DNA from: an uncultured Selenomonadaceae bacterium
Lineage (GTDB): Bacteria > Bacillota > Negativicutes > Selenomonadales > Selenomonadaceae
Length of the DNA stretch: 7,049 nt
Reading direction: 5' to 3'
Assembly: GCA_905233325.1 (NCBI GenBank)
Contig: CAJODU010000081.1
Span: 1 to 7,049, forward strand
Position 1 is the first letter of the stretch, and each line of letters begins with the position of its first letter. Position numbers and translations under genes: made by a program. The notes below the pieces were generated by a model. That model did not search any database and had not been told where the DNA came from. It was given only the letters and a program-made list of their open reading frames with translations. Below, piece after piece: positions 6,070 through 7,049 of this stretch.

Positions 6070-7049
6070 ATGATCAAGAGTAAACTAATAAAGGGTGTAG
6101 TATTTTGTCTAATGCTGGCGTTGACTACTTTTATTGTAACAGGCTGCGGTGATGACAATGGCGGCGTTAAAAGCGGTGCCGGCGAAAGTAAATTTATTAA
6201 TATCGCAACGGGTGGAACGGCAGGAACTTATTATCCTATCGGCGGTGCGATGGCTGAAATCCTCAACAAGTCCATTGAAGGTATGAATGCCAGTGCTCAG
6301 TCCACAGGTGCATCAGTTGCCAATATCAATATGCTCCAAGAAATGTCAGTTGATCTTGCAATCGTCCAAAATGATATTGCTTATTACGCCACTCAAGGTA
6401 CTGAAATGTTCCGCAACAAGAAAATTAATAATCTCCGTGCCATTGCTGCGTTGTATCCTGAAACTTGCCAAATCGTCACACTTGAGAAGAATGGTATCAA
6501 GTCTGTATCTGACTTCAAGGGCAAGAGAGTTGCCGTCGGTGCTGCAGGTTCCGGCGTTGAGGCAAATGCTCGCCAAATTATGGCTGCTTACGGTATCACT
6601 TATGATGACATTGATGTCCAGTATCTTTCATTCGGTGAGGCCAGCAATGCACTCAAAGATGGAAATGTCGATGTTGCTTTCGTGACTGCCGGCTATCCTA
6701 CTGCCGCAATTCAAGACATTTCCTCACAGTCCAAGATTGTGATTATTCCTATTGATGAGGATAAGTCTGATGAATTGATAAAGAATTTCCCATTCTATAC
6801 CAAGACAGTTATTCCTGCCGGTACTTATGCCGGTGTTGACGTTGCCACTCCGACCGTCTCCGTTATGGCCATGCTTGTCACTACGGACAAAATGAATGAT
6901 GCACTCGGCGGTGCAATTACAAAAGCAATCTTTGAGAATCTTGATCGTCTCAAGGCAGCACATTCTGCTGCAGCAGCTATCAACAAAGACAGTGCTACAA
7001 AAGGTATGCCTATTGAGATGAATGGCGGCGCCAAAGCATATTTTGAGCA
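6070..7049 (+). CDS. TAXI-family TRAP transporter solute-binding lipoprotein (3' end beyond window)
   Basis: The frame is open from ATG 6070 through 326 codons to the right edge. Family length suggests only a handful of residues are missing. The N-terminus is a lipoprotein signal peptide: positive residues (K3, K5, K8), a hydrophobic stretch (9-23) and lipobox VTGC with C26, followed by an Asp/Gly-rich linker. The mature part begins NIATGGTAGTYYPIGG (44-59), then QSTGASVAN (77-85) and DLAIVQNDIAYYA (95-107), the conserved TAXI ligand-binding pattern. It should be anchored to the outer face of the cytoplasmic membrane and hand a small organic acid or similar substrate to a fused TRAP membrane subunit, probably encoded just downstream; the substrate cannot be read from sequence. 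GGAGTGAT (6058-6065) provides the Shine-Dalgarno. Overlapping open frames within this region are not real genes. Confidence 0.93.
   Translation, partial: MIKSKLIKGVVFCLMLALTTFIVTGCGDDNGGVKSGAGESKFINIATGGTAGTYYPIGGAMAEILNKSIEGMNASAQSTGASVANINMLQEMSVDLAIVQNDIAYYATQGTEMFRNKKINNLRAIAALYPETCQIVTLEKNGIKSVSDFKGKRVAVGAAGSGVEANARQIMAAYGITYDDIDVQYLSFGEASNALKDGNVDVAFVTAGYPTAAIQDISSQSKIVIIPIDEDKSDELIKNFPFYTKTVIPAGTYAGVDVATPTVSVMAMLVTTDKMNDALGGAITKAIFENLDRLKAAHSAAAAINKDSATKGMPIEMNGGAKAYFE

Noticed and set aside
6287..6685. 132-codon + strand open frame
   Set aside because: It lies in a different frame from the TAXI receptor, whose conserved motifs run straight through this region.

Overview
This window looks like part of a chromosome from a Firmicute, most likely class Negativicutes (a Selenomonas/Phascolarctobacterium-type organism). 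That placement is an inference. It rests on a bifunctional Rel-type (p)ppGpp enzyme, Shine-Dalgarno sequences drawn from the AGGAGGTGAT end of the consensus (GGTGAT, AGGTGA, GAGGTG), use of TTG and GTG starts, and a lipoprotein TAXI receptor. Every supported gene is on the + strand.

Layout. (1) Positions 1-447 hold the 3' part of a type II restriction endonuclease resembling the Eco47II (GGNCC) family. It enters from outside the window and already shows the E-x-K catalytic half-motif. (2) Positions 478-5967 hold a tightly spaced run of six genes: rel (ppGpp synthetase/hydrolase), alr (alanine racemase), hicA and hicB (toxin-antitoxin pair), a MacB/LolD-type ABC ATPase, and an RsmJ/YpiP-like SAM-dependent methyltransferase. 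Gaps are 9 to 32 bases, and several Shine-Dalgarno sequences overlap or abut the previous stop codon, so co-transcription and some translational coupling are likely. (3) Positions 5968-6069 are a 102-base AT-rich intergenic stretch with a tandem 8-bp repeat, a perfect 6-bp inverted repeat and a weak promoter candidate. (4) From 6070 to the right edge runs a TAXI-family TRAP transporter solute receptor, a lipoprotein missing only its last few codons.

How they fit together. Rel, Alr and the rRNA-methyltransferase-like protein are housekeeping functions (stringent response, D-alanine for peptidoglycan, probable RNA modification). hicAB is distinctly AT-richer than alr and looks like an insertion into a housekeeping operon. 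Its antitoxin appears to lack the usual C-terminal DNA-binding domain, and there is no room for a separate promoter, so the pair may depend on operon transcription. The ABC ATPase has no permease beside it.

The most striking non-gene signal is depletion of GGNCC, the Eco47II-family site. By eye only two copies occur in 7 kb, and both lie at Gly-Pro dipeptides, where the genetic code makes the site unavoidable. I see no tRNA, rRNA, CRISPR array or insertion sequence, and no clearly undescribed multi-gene system.
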